A stretch of DNA of 64,000 bases, taken from the NCBI GenBank assembly GCA_002917075.1, contig NTMA01000060.1, forward strand, positions 186,001-250,000, in the 5' to 3' direction. A model generated the notes under the pieces. It did no database searches. It saw only the letters and a program-made list of their open reading frames with translations, and had not been told where the DNA came from. Source of the stretch: Hawksworthiomyces lignivorus. Its lineage: Eukaryota; Ascomycota; Sordariomycetes; Ophiostomatales; Ophiostomataceae. Of the stretch, positions 41,751 through 54,055 are shown one piece after another (positions within the stretch are counted from its first letter, which is position 1; every line of letters begins with the position of its first letter). A program made the position numbers and the translations under genes.

Positions 41751-44700
41751 ATGCTCACCCCGTCGGCGCTGGACAAAGGGCAGCAGTTCTTCCCTCTCGG
41801 TAACACGCCGGCTAAGAGCTTGACGAGGATTCTTCCACAAGGTGTGGACGCTGCGATTCTGTGTCTTGGATGTGGCGATATTCGAAACATATTGTATACT
41901 GCCTACGTTGAGCAGAGTTTCCGTGGGTGCTCCTCTAGCTTGCTCTCAGCCATATCGTGCAATACCTAGCTGAGGCTAACTGTGATGAGACAGCTTCCCG
42001 CAAGCTCGATTTTACCTGCTGCGACTACGTCGAGCATATCATCAGTGAGAACAACAGAAACCCAAGCCTTTTCTTTGCTTCCCTTTACTGATTTGCTAAT
42101 ACCTGCAAGTCCGAAATGTTCTCTTCTTCTCGTTTCTCATCGATGGGCTGGCGGACAACCAGCAGGTGGACCAGCTCTGGGACGTGAACTATCACATGTA
42201 CCTAGATGATGCCACGCTTGAATTTTTCTCAGGTCAAGTGACCAAGCTGTCGCAGGCTGCGACCTCTTTCGAGGCGTGGCGGGCCAGCCGCTATGGTCAA
42301 CACTTGCGGTTCTGTGATAGCGCTACATTCCGTGATTTTCAAGCTGGGCTCGCCAAGTATGAGCACGCAGTCGCACAGAAGGCGACTTCCAGCTTTGCCG
42401 AATCATTCAAAGTTGACATGGACAAGATGATCGCCGAACGGGAGCGGGAGACGAGCAGGCCTGGGAAGATATTGACCGCATTTCGCTCAATTGCCCCGGT
42501 TCTCGGCTCTGTCGAGGCCATTCCTGAAAATTATTTTCACTACGGTGAACACGGCATCACGACAACGCCACCGCCACTGGACGACCCAGCGCAGAGTGTC
42601 CTGGTTCCCAATCCCGCCTTTGCTGTTGCCTTGTCCGAGGATATGGATATTCACTACGGGACAGCACCCACGATGGGCTACCATCTGACGACTGCGTGCG
42701 TCAAGCTGGCGGGCGCGTCTCCGCTCAGAATTGACTCGACGGTGCCTGGAGTGGACAAATTAGTCAAGGCCGCCCGGGCTGAATTTCGAGCCATGGTCCA
42801 GGCCTTCCAGGCAATTCGTGAGAGGCTGGTAATCCGCTTTGTGACCGCCGACGCTCTGGCATTTTGCCACACCCTGCAGCACTGTCTGGCGTCACAGACG
42901 TCTGTTGCATCCGCGCCTTCCGCAAACTGGTTTCGAAGACAACTGGATAGCCAAGGTCTCACGCTCGATCCCGTCGAATATGGTGCGAAGCCGAGCGCAG
43001 GCGACAGCGAAGCCAGAAAGGCACCAGTATCGTTTGATGTTATCGACACGTCCAACCTCGCGGATCTCATCGGTGCCTTGAATTTGCTCGTGGCAGGCAT
43101 GCCGCTACTAACAAACGCGCCATATTCCGCTCTTCTGACAGAGTTTTTGACGCAACGAGTAAAGTCGAAGCAGGAGATGTTCCAAACCATGCTCTGCAGC
43201 GACACCCCTACAGTAGCCCTGCTCCTTGGCATCACTCCGGTCGAATACTACACAAACGCAAAGGCCATGTCGGCCTTTGACGAGCTTGTCGGCGCATCTC
43301 TGGGAGCCGGTGGGCAGCAGTGCCAGAGTCACCTCACCTGGAGACTAGACCATTATTTTGCTGGCGAGCGTGGGCCCCGACGGAAGGTAAGCATCAGCCC
43401 GGACGCCCTTGCCGCTGTCTTCATGTCTGTGTACCTCGAGATGTTCTTTTTTGATGCCGACCCGGACATTTTGTTCGAGGGTTTGTCGCGGGAGGCCTTT
43501 ATGCAGCAGTTGAACAGGAGTAGCCGTCCCTACTTTCATCGCGGCAGTTTAGCTGCGTTCATGGGCGTAGTCAGAGACCGCGTCTCCACCGATTGGGCGG
43601 CTGCGTGCAAGGCATTCACGAACTTGGTTGCTCAAGACAAAACGCTCATGCTAGGCCCCAGATTCAATCACGACCTCGCCGCACATCTGAACATGTGGGG
43701 GGTCTACACCGAGCCCTGGGCGGCCCCCAAAACTCGGTCAAAGAAGCTAGCCAGTGGCGTCTTGAGTGCTTGGGACTCGGTTCCGGACTTGGTGGCTATC
43801 ACTCTCGTAGTTCCACGGGAATGCATAAATAAACTCTTTGATGCCAACGTGCAAGGAAACGCACGGCCGGTCTTAGTTGCGGGCGTGAAATCAAGGGAGG
43901 AGAAGAAACGCGATGCATTCCATAGCCGGTTTGCCGATGTGCAGTTTATTTATGGCACTGTCACCACCAAGAACTCTCGCGATGCGGCCGATTTTGAGGT
44001 CGACATCCAGCAAGACCCCAAGAGCCAGCAGGGGAATGGCCCACTCATTGTCTGCTTCTACGTGCCAGCGTCTTTGCTTCAGGCAGCAACGCTAACGGAT
44101 ATGGTAACCCTTGAGATCAACGCAGATTTTCTATCTGTGACTTCCTTCGGAGAAGTCTTGGAAGATAGTACCTTCATCTTTAGGTGTCCCATCGGGGATC
44201 AAGCGCATGTGTACATCACCAAGTTCTTTCCTGGCCGCGACGGATATCCGGTCGCCTCTCCTCTTGTGTCTCAGCCGGCCTCTCTGGAGCAAACCCCGGC
44301 ACAAGGTGTGCATCAAAGCCACACCATTGTGACCGTAGCCATTGACCGGCCGACGGGGAAAGTCTCGTCTCTGACTGGGCATATTGATATTGTCTCTGAC
44401 GAAGGAAAAGAGCTCATACGAGACAAGAAAGTTGAAATTAAGCTGGAAAAGACATCCTCTCCTTTTGTCCTGGACGTTGTATTTGGGAAGCGCAAGCTTG
44501 TCTGCTCCGTGCACTTTCCCGTGCCGGTTGCCGAGACGGCGCACCTTCGTGTTGCCCGTGCGTCGACCTGGATTGAGGTGGCTACCAAGATTGCGGTACC
44601 GGTTCAGACGCCATCGCTCAGCGGTTTCTTCTGGCCGATGTACCCGTTCCTGTTGGACAGCAACGAGACAGAAAACAAGGTGCCGAGTGGCCGCCCCGTC

Positions 44701-45768
44701 ACGCTCTCGATCACACACCTCAATTTGGATGTGCTGCCCATCATCGACGTGTCCAGCACAAACAAAAAGGGGCTGCTGTGGCTGACGACTTTCACATCAT
44801 CCATGTACAGCAGCCGCGAGCGGGCGATCCGCCAGGCGGCTCAAGGGGATGCAAAAGCCCTTGGTCTCAGCGGCGACGCGCGTGTTAACTTTAAAGAATC
44901 TGTCTTCACCATGTTCATGGTGGCGCCCGGCATCCAGGGCGGTCAGACTGGCATGTTTGCCTTGAGTCAGCCAGACAAGAGTGGCCCGCAGATGTTCCTT
45001 GTCGTGTCAGCGCTCCGACTCGATGGCGCCGGCGAGTCCGTCGTGCTCGACGCTGCCATCCTGCTTCCTACGAAAGAGAACATCTCGGATACGGGGTTCC
45101 GAGCATTTTTAGCGCTGTGCGACAGTCTCGACATCTGCGAGCTGGTCGTGAATGACGATGAGCTTGCGCTCTGGAAGACGGTCATCCCATCGCTCGTCGA
45201 GCGCTGTCGCACCTGGGAGCACGATCCGGCGACGTGCGAGTACCTAGCGGCGCAAAAGAGTGCGACAGGTACAGCTGCCACTGTTGCCGTCTTCCCGCCG
45301 TCGCTGGAGCGCGGCAAGCCACTCCTCTGCAGCTGCGGCCAGGGCAAGCTGCCCGAAGGGTTCACCAGCGTCCCGCTCTGGGAGGACGCCGCGCCGTTTG
45401 CGACACGCATCGCCATCAGCCCGCTTTTCCCGGAACCATTTGCCGAAGAATCAGAGCTGAGTGCGCTATTCCCACGGCCTTTTCCGGTAGCGCCGGCACC
45501 GGCCGGGCGATCACTGCCAACGAGAAGTGCGCAGTCGTCACCCGACGCGAACCCGACGGTGGAGCGCCTCCGCCAGTTACAGGAGACCCTCGAGAAGGGC
45601 AGGTGTCTGAACTGTGGCGCTACCGAGGCAAAGACAGGAGGTGCGCTGAAGACCTGCGCGCGCTGCAAGTTCGCCAGCTACTGCTCAGCAGAGTGCCAGA
45701 AGGCAGACTGGCCCAAGCACAAGCGAGAATGCAAACAGATGGCGGCGGAGCGTGAGCGTGAGGAGTGA
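41751..45768 (+). CDS. DUF4470 and MYND zinc-finger protein
   Basis: Exons 41751-41922, 41994-42044 and 42110-45768 (introns 71 and 65 nt, both with CTAAC/CTAAT branch sequences); 1293 residues. The two small exons plus the start of exon 3 encode the DUF4470 motif: FFPLGNTPAKSLT, ILCLGCGDIRNIL, RKLDFTCCD and NVLFFSFLIDG, in the order typical of this fungal domain. A very long central part has no domain I can name. A MYND finger closes the protein, with ligands C1240, C1243, C1257, C1260, C1266, C1270, H1278 and C1282 (CLNCG, CARC, YCSAECQ, HKREC). MYND fingers bind proline-rich peptides. The DUF4470/MYND pairing is known in fungi but its function is not. Codon use is less GC-biased than in its neighbours. 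Confidence 0.9.
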
Positions 45769-46078
45769 ACGGATTATGTACGAAAACGAGCGTAGGACAT
45801 CTAGGTATGCAGGAGTTTGGCACTATGATTTCATGACATTTATCCAGAATCACCTGCTGTATCTTTGCAACAAATAGGTAAAGAGAAAAATGTACGAGGA
45901 ATTTCATTTAGATGCATCATCATTACTACACGAACACTAGTTTTGCCAAATAGTTGAAAAAAAGGAAAAAAGGAAACCTGTATCCAAACCTCCCAAAGCA
46001 ACTTGCGTCCAAATGTTCAAAACCCGGGGGAAAGAAAGAGAGAAAAAAAAGAGACATGCACACCCCGTTTCTCAGAAA
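45769..46078. other. Convergent 3' spacer between the MYND gene and SMC4
   Basis: 310 bp, A-rich, between two convergent stop codons. It should hold both poly(A) sites. Nothing else seen. Confidence 0.6.
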
Positions 46079-49000
46079 TTAAGGGGGTGACGCCAGCTGG
46101 CTGATATGTACTGTGGTCTGGGGCCGGACCGGCGTCTGCATGTTGATCTGCTGTTGCTGCTGCTGCTGCTGGTGTAGCTGCTGCTGCCGCAGGGCCTGCG
46201 CCTGCTGCTGGCTGCGCCGGACAATGTAGTCGCGGTTCTCGATGGTGACGCTCTTGGTCATGTGGTTGACCTTGTAGACGCCGACCAGGCGGGCCGCCAG
46301 CTCGAACATGTTGTTGCGCAGCGAGATGACAATGAACTGCGCGTTCTTGGTCCGCTCCTTGATGTAGTTGGCCACGATGGACACCTGCAAGCAGTCTGTC
46401 AGCACACATTTTTCATTTTTAAGAGATGGGAGGGAAGGTGAGAGAGAGGGCAAAAAAAAAAAAAAACTTACATTGCGGAAGTCCAGGGCGGCGTCGATCT
46501 CGTCCATGACGTAGAGCGGCGTGGGCTTGTAGTGGTGGAGGGCGAAGACGAGGGCCAGACTGCTCAGCGTCTTCTCGCCACCCGACAGGTTGCTGATGTT
46601 CTTCCACGACTTCTTAGGCGGCATGACGCTGAACAGGATGCCCTCGGAGAAGGGATCTAGCGAGTCGACCAGCTCGAGCTCGGCGTTGCCGCCCATGGTG
46701 ATCATCTGGTACATCTCCTTGAGGCGCAGGGAGATGATGCTGAAGCCCTCCATGAAGCCCTCGAGCCGCAGGCGCCGCAGGTCGTCGCAGCGCTTCTTGG
46801 CCGCGTCGCGCTGGGCCACGGCCGTCGCCAGGTCCGACGACCGCGCCGCGTGCTCCTCGACGCGGCGGCGGTACTCGGCCAGCACGCCCAGGTCGATGTT
46901 GGTGTTCTGCGTCTTCTCCTCGAGCGCGGCGATCTCGCCCTTGAGCGTCTCCTTGTTCATGCCGGCGAGCTCGTCCTTGCTGTACCGGGTCAGCTCCAGG
47001 GGCGCCGAGCCGTTTGGTACGGGAACAGGCGCTGCCTGCACGACTGTGGCGTCGCCTTCTTCCTCGTCTGCAGACGACGACGACGTGTTGGTATCGGCAT
47101 CAGAAGATTCGGCAGCCGAAGAGGCGTCGGCAGAGCCGTCAGCGGCTTCGGCGTTCTCTGGTGCGGGCGTGCCCTCGCCGTCGCGCAACACGGTGGTGTC
47201 TGGCTGGGGCTCGGTCTTGATGGCGGGCTTGGAATACTCGAGGTCGTGGATGTCCTGCAGGCGCAGCTTGGACAGCTTGTCCTCCCAGTACCGCAGCCGC
47301 TTGTGGTTCTCTGCCAGGACCTTTTGGTTCTCCTCCAGCTTGTTGCGCATCTCGATCTCGACGGCGCGCGTCGCGTTCAGCTCGGTCGTCTTCTCGTCGA
47401 GCTCCGCCTTGAGCTCGGCCAGCACCTGCTTCTTAAGCTGCAGCTCCTCGCGGGCTTCCTCGACGGCCGCCTTGAGGGACTCGGCCTTGTCGCCCTGGTT
47501 CTGGATCTCCAGCTCCAGCTCTTCGAGGTCGCCCGAGGTCGCTTCGATCTCCTTGGTGGCCTTGGCGTGGTCTTTCTCGAGCTTCGTCTTCTGCTTCTCG
47601 GCCTTGGCCTTGCGCACCTCGGCATTGGAGATCTCCTCGTTGTTGGACGCGAGCTGCTCCTTGGTGGCGTCGATCTTGGCGCGCTGGGCCCGGAGCTTCT
47701 CGCCGCCGACTTCCATGATCTTGTCCTGCAGCGACTTGATCTCATCCTCGACGCTCGCCATCTCGCCGTGCAGCTTCTCGACCTCCTTGTTGAGCTTCGC
47801 AATCTCCTTCTCCAGCGCGGCGATGCGGCTGTCGTCTGACTGCGACGGCTGGTGCTCTTTGCTGAGCTCCTTGATGCGGCGCTGGGCATCTGCCAGATTC
47901 TTGGCGGCGCTGCCGATCTCGAGGTCGATCTTCTGCATCTTGGTCTCCATCTGCGGGATCTGGTCCTTGAGGAAGCGCAGGCGGGCCTCCAGCTCGCGCT
48001 GCCGGTCTTGGAACTCCTGGAACCGCTGCTCCAGCGCGTCCCGGTCCACCTCCAGCTTGGCGACTTGCTCCTTCGTCGTGTCGGGGACCAGCTTCGAAGA
48101 CATCAGGCCCTTCTTGACTGTGGTGCCACCACCGGACATGGTACCGGACTTGTCGATCAGCTCGCCGTCCAGGGTGACGACGCGCCATCTCTTAGCGCCA
48201 TAGGCGATGCGATTTGCCTGCGCTAGGTCGGTGGCAACAAGGGTGTCCTGCAGCGCGTGGTAATACGCAGGGCGGAAGCGGTCTTCCTTGGCCTTGATCA
48301 GGTCGAAGAGCCGCGGCGCATTTTCTGGCGTCTTGATAGGCGCCAGGTCGCGGGCGCGGAGCTTGTCGAGACAGATGAAATTGCCGCGGCCCAGGTTGGT
48401 CTTGCGAAGATACTCGATGCACTGCTGACCGGCCTCGACGGTGTCGGTCACGAAATTGTCAAGAGACGGGCAGGCCGTCGAAATGGCGACGTCGTACTTC
48501 TGGTCGATGGTGCCGAGGTTGCCCAGGCGGCCGTGGAACCCCTCAATACGGCCGGATTCCTTCATGCGCGTCAGAGCCGCGAGCACGTTGCCCTGTGACT
48601 GGGTCTGCGCTAGGCTGGACCGGGCCTCGTCGGCCTTTTGGCGGGCGTTTGAGAGCTGGGCACGGAGCTTGGGCTCTTGCTGGGCCAGGCTCTCGAGCTC
48701 GGCCTCGACCTTCTTGGCCTCCTTTTCCAGACGGCCCTTTTCCAGCTGGCACTCCTTCAGCTCGTCAGCCTTGGCGTTGCGGCCCTCTTCGATGCTGGCA
48801 ATCTTGACCTCCATCTCTTCGAGAGCTGTGGCGCCGGCAGTTGCCTTCTCCTGGAGGATGGCCAGCTCGCTCTCGGCGACGGCGATGGCCGACTGCTTCT
48901 GGTTGACCTTCTCCTTCCAGGGCTCGAGTGACTTCTGCTTGGCGGCGATCTGGTCGGAGAACTCCTGGGTCTTGCCCTTGAGGCTGTCGCGGATGCTGGC

Positions 49001-51000
49001 CAGGTCGGCCTCCTCCTCCTTGATCTGCTCCTCGAGCTGGGTGATCTCCTCGGCACGCGTCTGGATCTCCTCGGTGCACTGCTCAATGGTCTCCTCGGCC
49101 TCGGTGGCCGACTTCTCCGCATTGGCAATGGTCTTGTCCAGCTTCTTGCGCTTGTCGTTTAAGAACTTGCGCTTCTCCTCGAACTTGACGCGCTCCTGGT
49201 CGAACTTGGCCATGTCCTTGGCCAGCTGCTGGGTCTCTTTCTCTTGCGCATCGAACTGCTTGCTGCCCTTGGCAAAGGCCTTCTCGAGCTGCTTGATGAC
49301 CTGCTCGCCGCCGTGGTGCTTCTCCAGCTCGGCGTCCAGCTCGGCCTGCATCTGCGAGATGGCCTCTTCGGTCACGGCCACGTTGTTGTTGCACTCGCCG
49401 ATGTAGATCTGGTAGAGGGCGGACTGCTTCATGGCGAGCTCGTTCTCGTCGCGGATGTAGGCAATGGCCTTTTCCTTCTTGTCTTCCAGGCTGTTCTTCT
49501 CTTTCTCGACGTGCTGCACGCGGCCACTCTTCTCCATGCAGATGTCGTTAAGCGTCTCCACCTCGGTGGCAGCCTCTTCGATGGGCGTCTTGTACTTGGA
49601 GGTGCCGATAATGTCCTCGAGGTACTCCAGCAGACCGTCTTCGTGCTCATTGGCAGCCTTGGGCTTCATCTGCGCGATGGACTCGACTTCACCTTGAAGA
49701 ATGAGGAACCGCTTGTGGTCGAGATCAACGCCCCGGTCCTTCAGAAGCGTTGTGACCGTTGTGAAGTTGGACGATTTGTTGTTGATGTAATATGTGCTGG
49801 AGTTGTTGCGGAATGCTTTGCGGGAGATGACAAGATCGGAGTCGGGCACGACTTCCGAACCACCGCCCGGCTATCGAAAAGCAGCATTGTCAGCAAAGAG
49901 AAGAAACACAGATGAGAAGAAAAGAAAAAAAAAATTAAGAAAAAAAAACGTACCAGATCCATGACCTCGCGGAAGTGGACGGCGACCTCGCAGTAGTCGA
50001 GATTGGGGTACTGGGCGGAGTTGTGGATGAGGGCGGACAGCTTGCCCTGGCGCATCTTGCTGGCGCGGAAGCCGAAGACGAAGAGGAGCGAGTCGATGAC
50101 GTTGGACTTGCCGGAGCCGTTGGGCCCAACGACGGAGGAGAAGGAGGCGTGGAAGGGGCCGACCTCCTGGCGGCCGGCGTAGCTCTTGAAGTTGGTCAGG
50201 ATGAGGTAGGTGATGACGGTGCGGGCCTTGGGGGCGGCGGGCTCGACGGGCGGCACGATGGGCATGGTGCGGTTCTTGAGCACCAGGTCCATGGGCCGCT
50301 CCAGCACCGTGTCCATGGCGCGGATGGGCTTGATGGCCGCCGTCGTCTCGTCGGCGGTGCGCGGCCGCTCGTTGACGGCGACGGCCGTGATGTCGGCTAG
50401 CGGCGTGTGGGCCACGCTAGCGACACTAGTGGCGTCGGCGATGCTAGTAGCGTCGTCAGCCGCCGCCGCTGCCGCCGCCGCCGCCGCTGGGGCCGGGGTC
50501 GGCTCGGGCGTCACCGACGGCTGCGGCGTGGGAATAGACGACTGGACCGAGGCCGGCACAGATGACGGCAGCTCGGACAGCTCGGGCGCCTCGGGCGACT
50601 CGGCCTTGACGGCCACCGCCGCCTTGGGCGCGGCCATGCTCTTGCGCTTCCGCGTCACGGGCTTCTTTGGCGCGACCTCGGCCTCGTCCTGGGCTACCAC
50701 GGTGGCGGCCGTCTGGTCGGGGTCGAAGACCTCGCTGGGCTCGATGCTGGCCGACGGGGCGACGGACGCCCGCGTCCTCCTGGGCCGGCCAGGCTTCTTT
50801 GCTGGTGCCGCTGCTGCTGCAGGTTCTTCGGGCGCAATCGTCTTCCGGCGGGTCCGCCTTGGGCTGCGCGCGGGCGCGGGTGTGAAGTCCTCCTCGTCAT
50901 CGTCTTGGTGAATGGTTCTGTTGGCGGGTCCCGCCATCTCATCGTCGTCCGACTCGATGATTGTGCGCCGGGTGGCGCGTCGCGTGGGACGGGTCGACAT
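46079..51000 (-). CDS. SMC4: Condensin subunit Smc4
   Basis: ATPase of the condensin complex, pairing with Smc2 to compact mitotic chromosomes. Exons 51000-49954, 49870-46472 and 46384-46079 (introns 83 and 87 nt, all phase 0); 1583 residues. An N-terminal disordered extension of about 270 residues is rich in Pro, Ala and basic clusters (KKPGRPRRTRAS) with an alanine run. The ATPase head follows: ILTNFKSYAG and Walker A GPNGSGKSN. Then come two long coiled coils around a hinge (GFHGRLGNLGTIDQKYDVAI to KSGTMSGGG), the signature LSGGEKTLSSLAL, and Walker B YVMDEIDAALD split from the D-loop side by the last intron. A Gln-rich tail (about 46200-46145) is unusual. It shares a 517-bp divergent promoter with the ELYS-domain gene. 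Confidence 0.97.
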
Positions 51001-51517
51001 GTTCGCGTTTTGTGTCGCGGAGAAGGTAATGCGAGCAACCTTCTTGAGGAATAAAAAAGGAAAAGAAAAGCAAATATAAAAAGAGATAAAGACGTAAAAG
51101 AAAAGAAAAGCGTGCCAGCAGAGAGGCACAGATACGCAATGATACGCAACGAAGCGAATGTGGTCGTGAGAATTGACTTTCTTTGGCCGGGAAGGACTGC
51201 GTGAGGCGCGATGCGTCGCTGTATTTGGCGGCGTTGCCCCGCCTCGTTGTTGACTTGCGATTTCCTTTTTTGGGTTGTAAACAAAACATGCTTGCAAAGC
51301 CAGTTCTCCACAAAAAATGAAGCCATTATGTCAGCAAATAAACTCCCGCTTTAGCGCGAAAGTTTCGTCTAGCTCTATACATTGCTTAGGTGCATTGCAT
51401 AGCTGCGTGTCTCACTACTACTACATACTGTAGAACAGCTCTAAGAGCTTTCCTCCCCAAGCTCTGCCAACACTCTTCGCACAGAGCTCATAGCAAAGAG
51501 AACTTCTGTTCCCGAAG
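51001..51517. promoter_or_regulatory. Shared divergent promoter of SMC4 and the ELYS-domain gene
   Basis: 517 bp between the two start codons. It holds one strong G1/S-type motif at 51350-51361 and purine-rich sequence on the SMC4 side (51040-51110). No gene is inside. Confidence 0.6.
51350..51361. promoter_or_regulatory. SBF/MBF (E2F-like) cell-cycle element
   Basis: TTTAGCGCGAAA contains CGCGAAA, the fungal Swi4/Mbp1-type core, within an E2F-like TTTxGCGC frame. It lies 157 bp before the ELYS-domain gene and 350 bp before SMC4. Cell-cycle control of condensin genes makes it plausible, but a single 12-base match can occur by chance. Confidence 0.45.
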
Positions 51518-52032
51518 ATGGCAGGCCGACTGGACTACCGGAATTTCCACGACGTGTTCGGCTCGGGTGATACGCTCCCGTATGATCAGCATGTCAACCG
51601 CGACATCGAGTCAAAGCGGAAGAGCCTCGGCGGTGTCCTCTTCGTCGACCGGGTATTCACAGCACTGGGGATCAGCAAAGGTGTGGGAGAAATCGCGGAG
51701 AGAAACGACTCAGCCCATTGGACAGCGGCCAGCTAACAAAAAAAAATTTGTCGTTATCGTGTAGTGAAAATATATCCGCCACGAGACACCCGGGCGCTGC
51801 AGGAGCTCTTCCAGCAGATTCTCGTCTCCAAGATGTCAGCTCACCACAAGCTGTCGGCGCTGTACTATCTGCTTCTCGACCACGACGAAGGCCTGAGCGC
51901 GCGGTCCAAGATCTCCGACAGCTTTGCTGTGCAGACCGGCATGCCCAAGCGCTACCAGATCTTCATGAGCGGCCTCTGGCACATGGACCGGCTCCAGTTC
52001 AACGTGGGTCTCCCATCTTGTTTCTCTATCTT

Positions 52033-52070
<38 letters not shown>

Positions 52071-52637
52071 GTCTGTCTGTCTGACGGATATAATTTTTGC
52101 TAGGTTGCCCTCGAGTATCTGGCCCACCCGTCTCTCCTGCCCGAGTTCGCCGACAACATCCTCACCGTGCTCGTGCGCCACGCCGAGAACAACGACTACA
52201 CGCTGCCGCTCGCCTACTACTACACGGTTCAGCCCGTGCTCAAGACGCAGGAGGCGACCGAGCTCCTGTTCGAGGCCATCTCGCGCACCGACGTGACCGA
52301 GGCCTTTTACTTTACGCGCAGGCTGCCGGACCCGGCGCGGCGCCAGCTGTTCGAGCAGCTGATCGTGTCCGTGCTCAAGGGCACCGGCAACCTGGACGCG
52401 GCCAGCCGGTCGCACGAGCTGGTCAGCCTGCCGCTGCACGCCGACGAGGAGGCCTGGCTGCGCGAGTTCCTGACCACGGGCGAGGGCCGCAAGCTCAAGA
52501 AGGCCAGGGACACCATGATCATGAAGAAGATCGTGTCGGGCGACCTGGGCCTGGGCGAGGGCAAGAACCCCGGCGGTCCCTGGGGCATGGTGCTGCAGGG
52601 GTTCAAGCAGGGCGCCGGCGGGCGCGCGGAGCAGTAG
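51518..52637 (+). CDS. ELYS-domain nuclear pore protein
   Basis: Fungal ELYS-like protein, 311 residues, matching the short form that contains only the alpha-helical ELYS domain of animal ELYS/Mel-28. In fission yeast the equivalent sits on the Y-complex by Nup120 and Nup37. Exons 51518-51680, 51765-52003 and 52104-52637. Intron 1 is 84 nt with a weak GTGTGG donor and an AGCTAAC branch; intron 2 is 100 nt and carries a CT microsatellite. Recognisable parts are LDYRNFHDVF at the start, LSALYYLLLDHD, RYQIFMSGLWHMDRLQF, ALEYLAHPSLLPEF and the AFYFTRRLPDP helix. The C-terminus is Gly-rich. It is divergent from SMC4. Confidence 0.85.
52036..52083. repeat. CT/GTCT microsatellite inside an intron
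   Basis: A (CT)n run of about 30 bases followed by four GTCT units, wholly inside intron 2 of the ELYS-domain gene and about 20 bases before its 3' splice site. It may serve as a polypyrimidine tract and is likely to vary in length. Confidence 0.85.
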
Positions 52638-53283
52638 GGTGCCGCCGCCGTCTCGGTCTCGGCGCCGGCCGCGCCACCCACTGCTCTGTACCGCGAGGGT
52701 ACGCTTATCGACATCTGAGCGAGAGAGTGAGAGAGCGAGAAACTGAGAAGCGGGAGGTTTGGCGTTTCGTGGTGCATTTTTGCTTTCCTCAAAAAGTTTC
52801 ATCGGCGTCATTATATCTGTGGTCTTTTGTGGTCTCGATCTGGCAGTACTGTTTCTTCTTTTGGGGGGGTTGACATGTTAAAAGAACAAAGAGCAAATTC
52901 AGATTTTATCGCAGGCGCATTTTCATTATTGCATCACAACTTTGTTCCATAAGTGATAAGGTCATAAATATATTTTGGCTAACGGCTCTTGTGGCCTGCT
53001 GCCCATAAGACCCAGACTCTGCAGAGCTAGGTGTAGAGCAACCATTCTATGCCGAGGTTTCCACGAACTCGATGTTCCTCCGAGAAAAATAACAAGATAA
53101 TGCAGAACAGAAAACGCCTCATTGCATATGCCCTCTTTGCCCTCTTGCCGTTGTATACAAGCGTCATACCGAATAAAAAGGGGTGACAACCAAAAAAAAA
53201 AGTCTATCAAAACAGCCACGCTCCAGGAAAATATAATAGTACAGGAACACCAATAAAAGTAAAAAATTCGCCTCTCCGCCGCA
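52638..53283. other. Convergent 3' spacer between the ELYS-domain gene and SYS1
   Basis: About 650 bp of A/T-rich sequence with short frames only. Contains the 3' ends of both genes. Nothing else seen. Confidence 0.6.
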
Positions 53284-54055
53284 TTAGTCCTGCCGGCTGT
53301 TTTCACCGTTCTTCATTGAGACCATCTCATACTCGCCGGCGCCGTCGCGGCCGCGGCCACGACCTCGGCCCCGCGAGAAGCCCTGCTCCTCGTCGCCAGT
53401 GATAACGTCGTCACCGGCGCCGGGAGCAGCGGCACCGTTCGCGGCTGCGGCAGAAGCACCACCAGCTGCTCCGGCTGCTGCGCCGGAGCTACCGGACGCT
53501 GCAGCACCGCCGCCGCTGCCGCCAAAGCTGATGGGCTGCAGCTCGCGGTGGCGGCAGCCCCAGGTGCCCAAGGCGACGGCGATGGTGGCGGAGACAGCCA
53601 TAGCGACCCACCAGGCAAGGTTGGCCGGCAGGGTGCGGGTGTAGAGCAGGACGACGGCCAGGTGGAGGGCGTGGAGGGTGAGCGCAAAGTCGAGGACGAG
53701 CTTAGAGCGGCCCACAAAGATGACGATGGCGGCGGCGCTGGAAGACACGAGCGTTAGACAAACAAGAGGGAAAAAAAAGGTGGGTGGAATGAGGAGGCAC
53801 ATACGAAAATACACCCCCGGCCAGGACCCAGATAAAGGCCATCAGATAGCCCTGGGTGGTGTCGCCGCGGACGGCGCTCCAGCCGAAGACGAGGTCGAAG
53901 GAGAAGTCGCGGCCCGAGACTAGCGCGGTGAAGAGCATCAGCGGGGTCACGGTGGCGTAGAGCAGGCCCTGCAGCAGGGCGATCTGGCCGAGCAGCTTAG
54001 CCGGCGGGAACTCGGCGATAGCGCCGGAGCGGCGCGGGCGGCGGCGGCGGGGCAT
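53284..54055 (-). CDS. SYS1: Golgi membrane protein Sys1
   Basis: Multi-span membrane protein that recruits the small GTPase Arl3 (ARFRP1) to the trans-Golgi. Exons 54055-53805 and 53737-53284, intron 67 nt (GTATGT donor, CTAAC branch, CCAG acceptor); 234 residues. Four membrane segments are visible: ALLQGLLYATVTPLMLF, YLMAFIWVLAGGVFSAAAIV, LDFALTLHALHLAVVLLYT and WWVAMAVSATIAVALGTWG. The family blocks GRSKLVLDFALTLH and the GTWGCRHRELQPISFG end are well kept. A C-terminal tail of about 90 residues rich in Ala and Gly, with an RGRGRGRGRD stretch, is longer than in yeast. Its ATG at 54055 follows a G-rich leader. Confidence 0.93.

Noticed and set aside
46590..48203. 537-codon plus-strand frame opposite SMC4
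   Set aside because: Ser-rich antisense of coiled-coil codons (Glu/Lys), with no independent start or domain.
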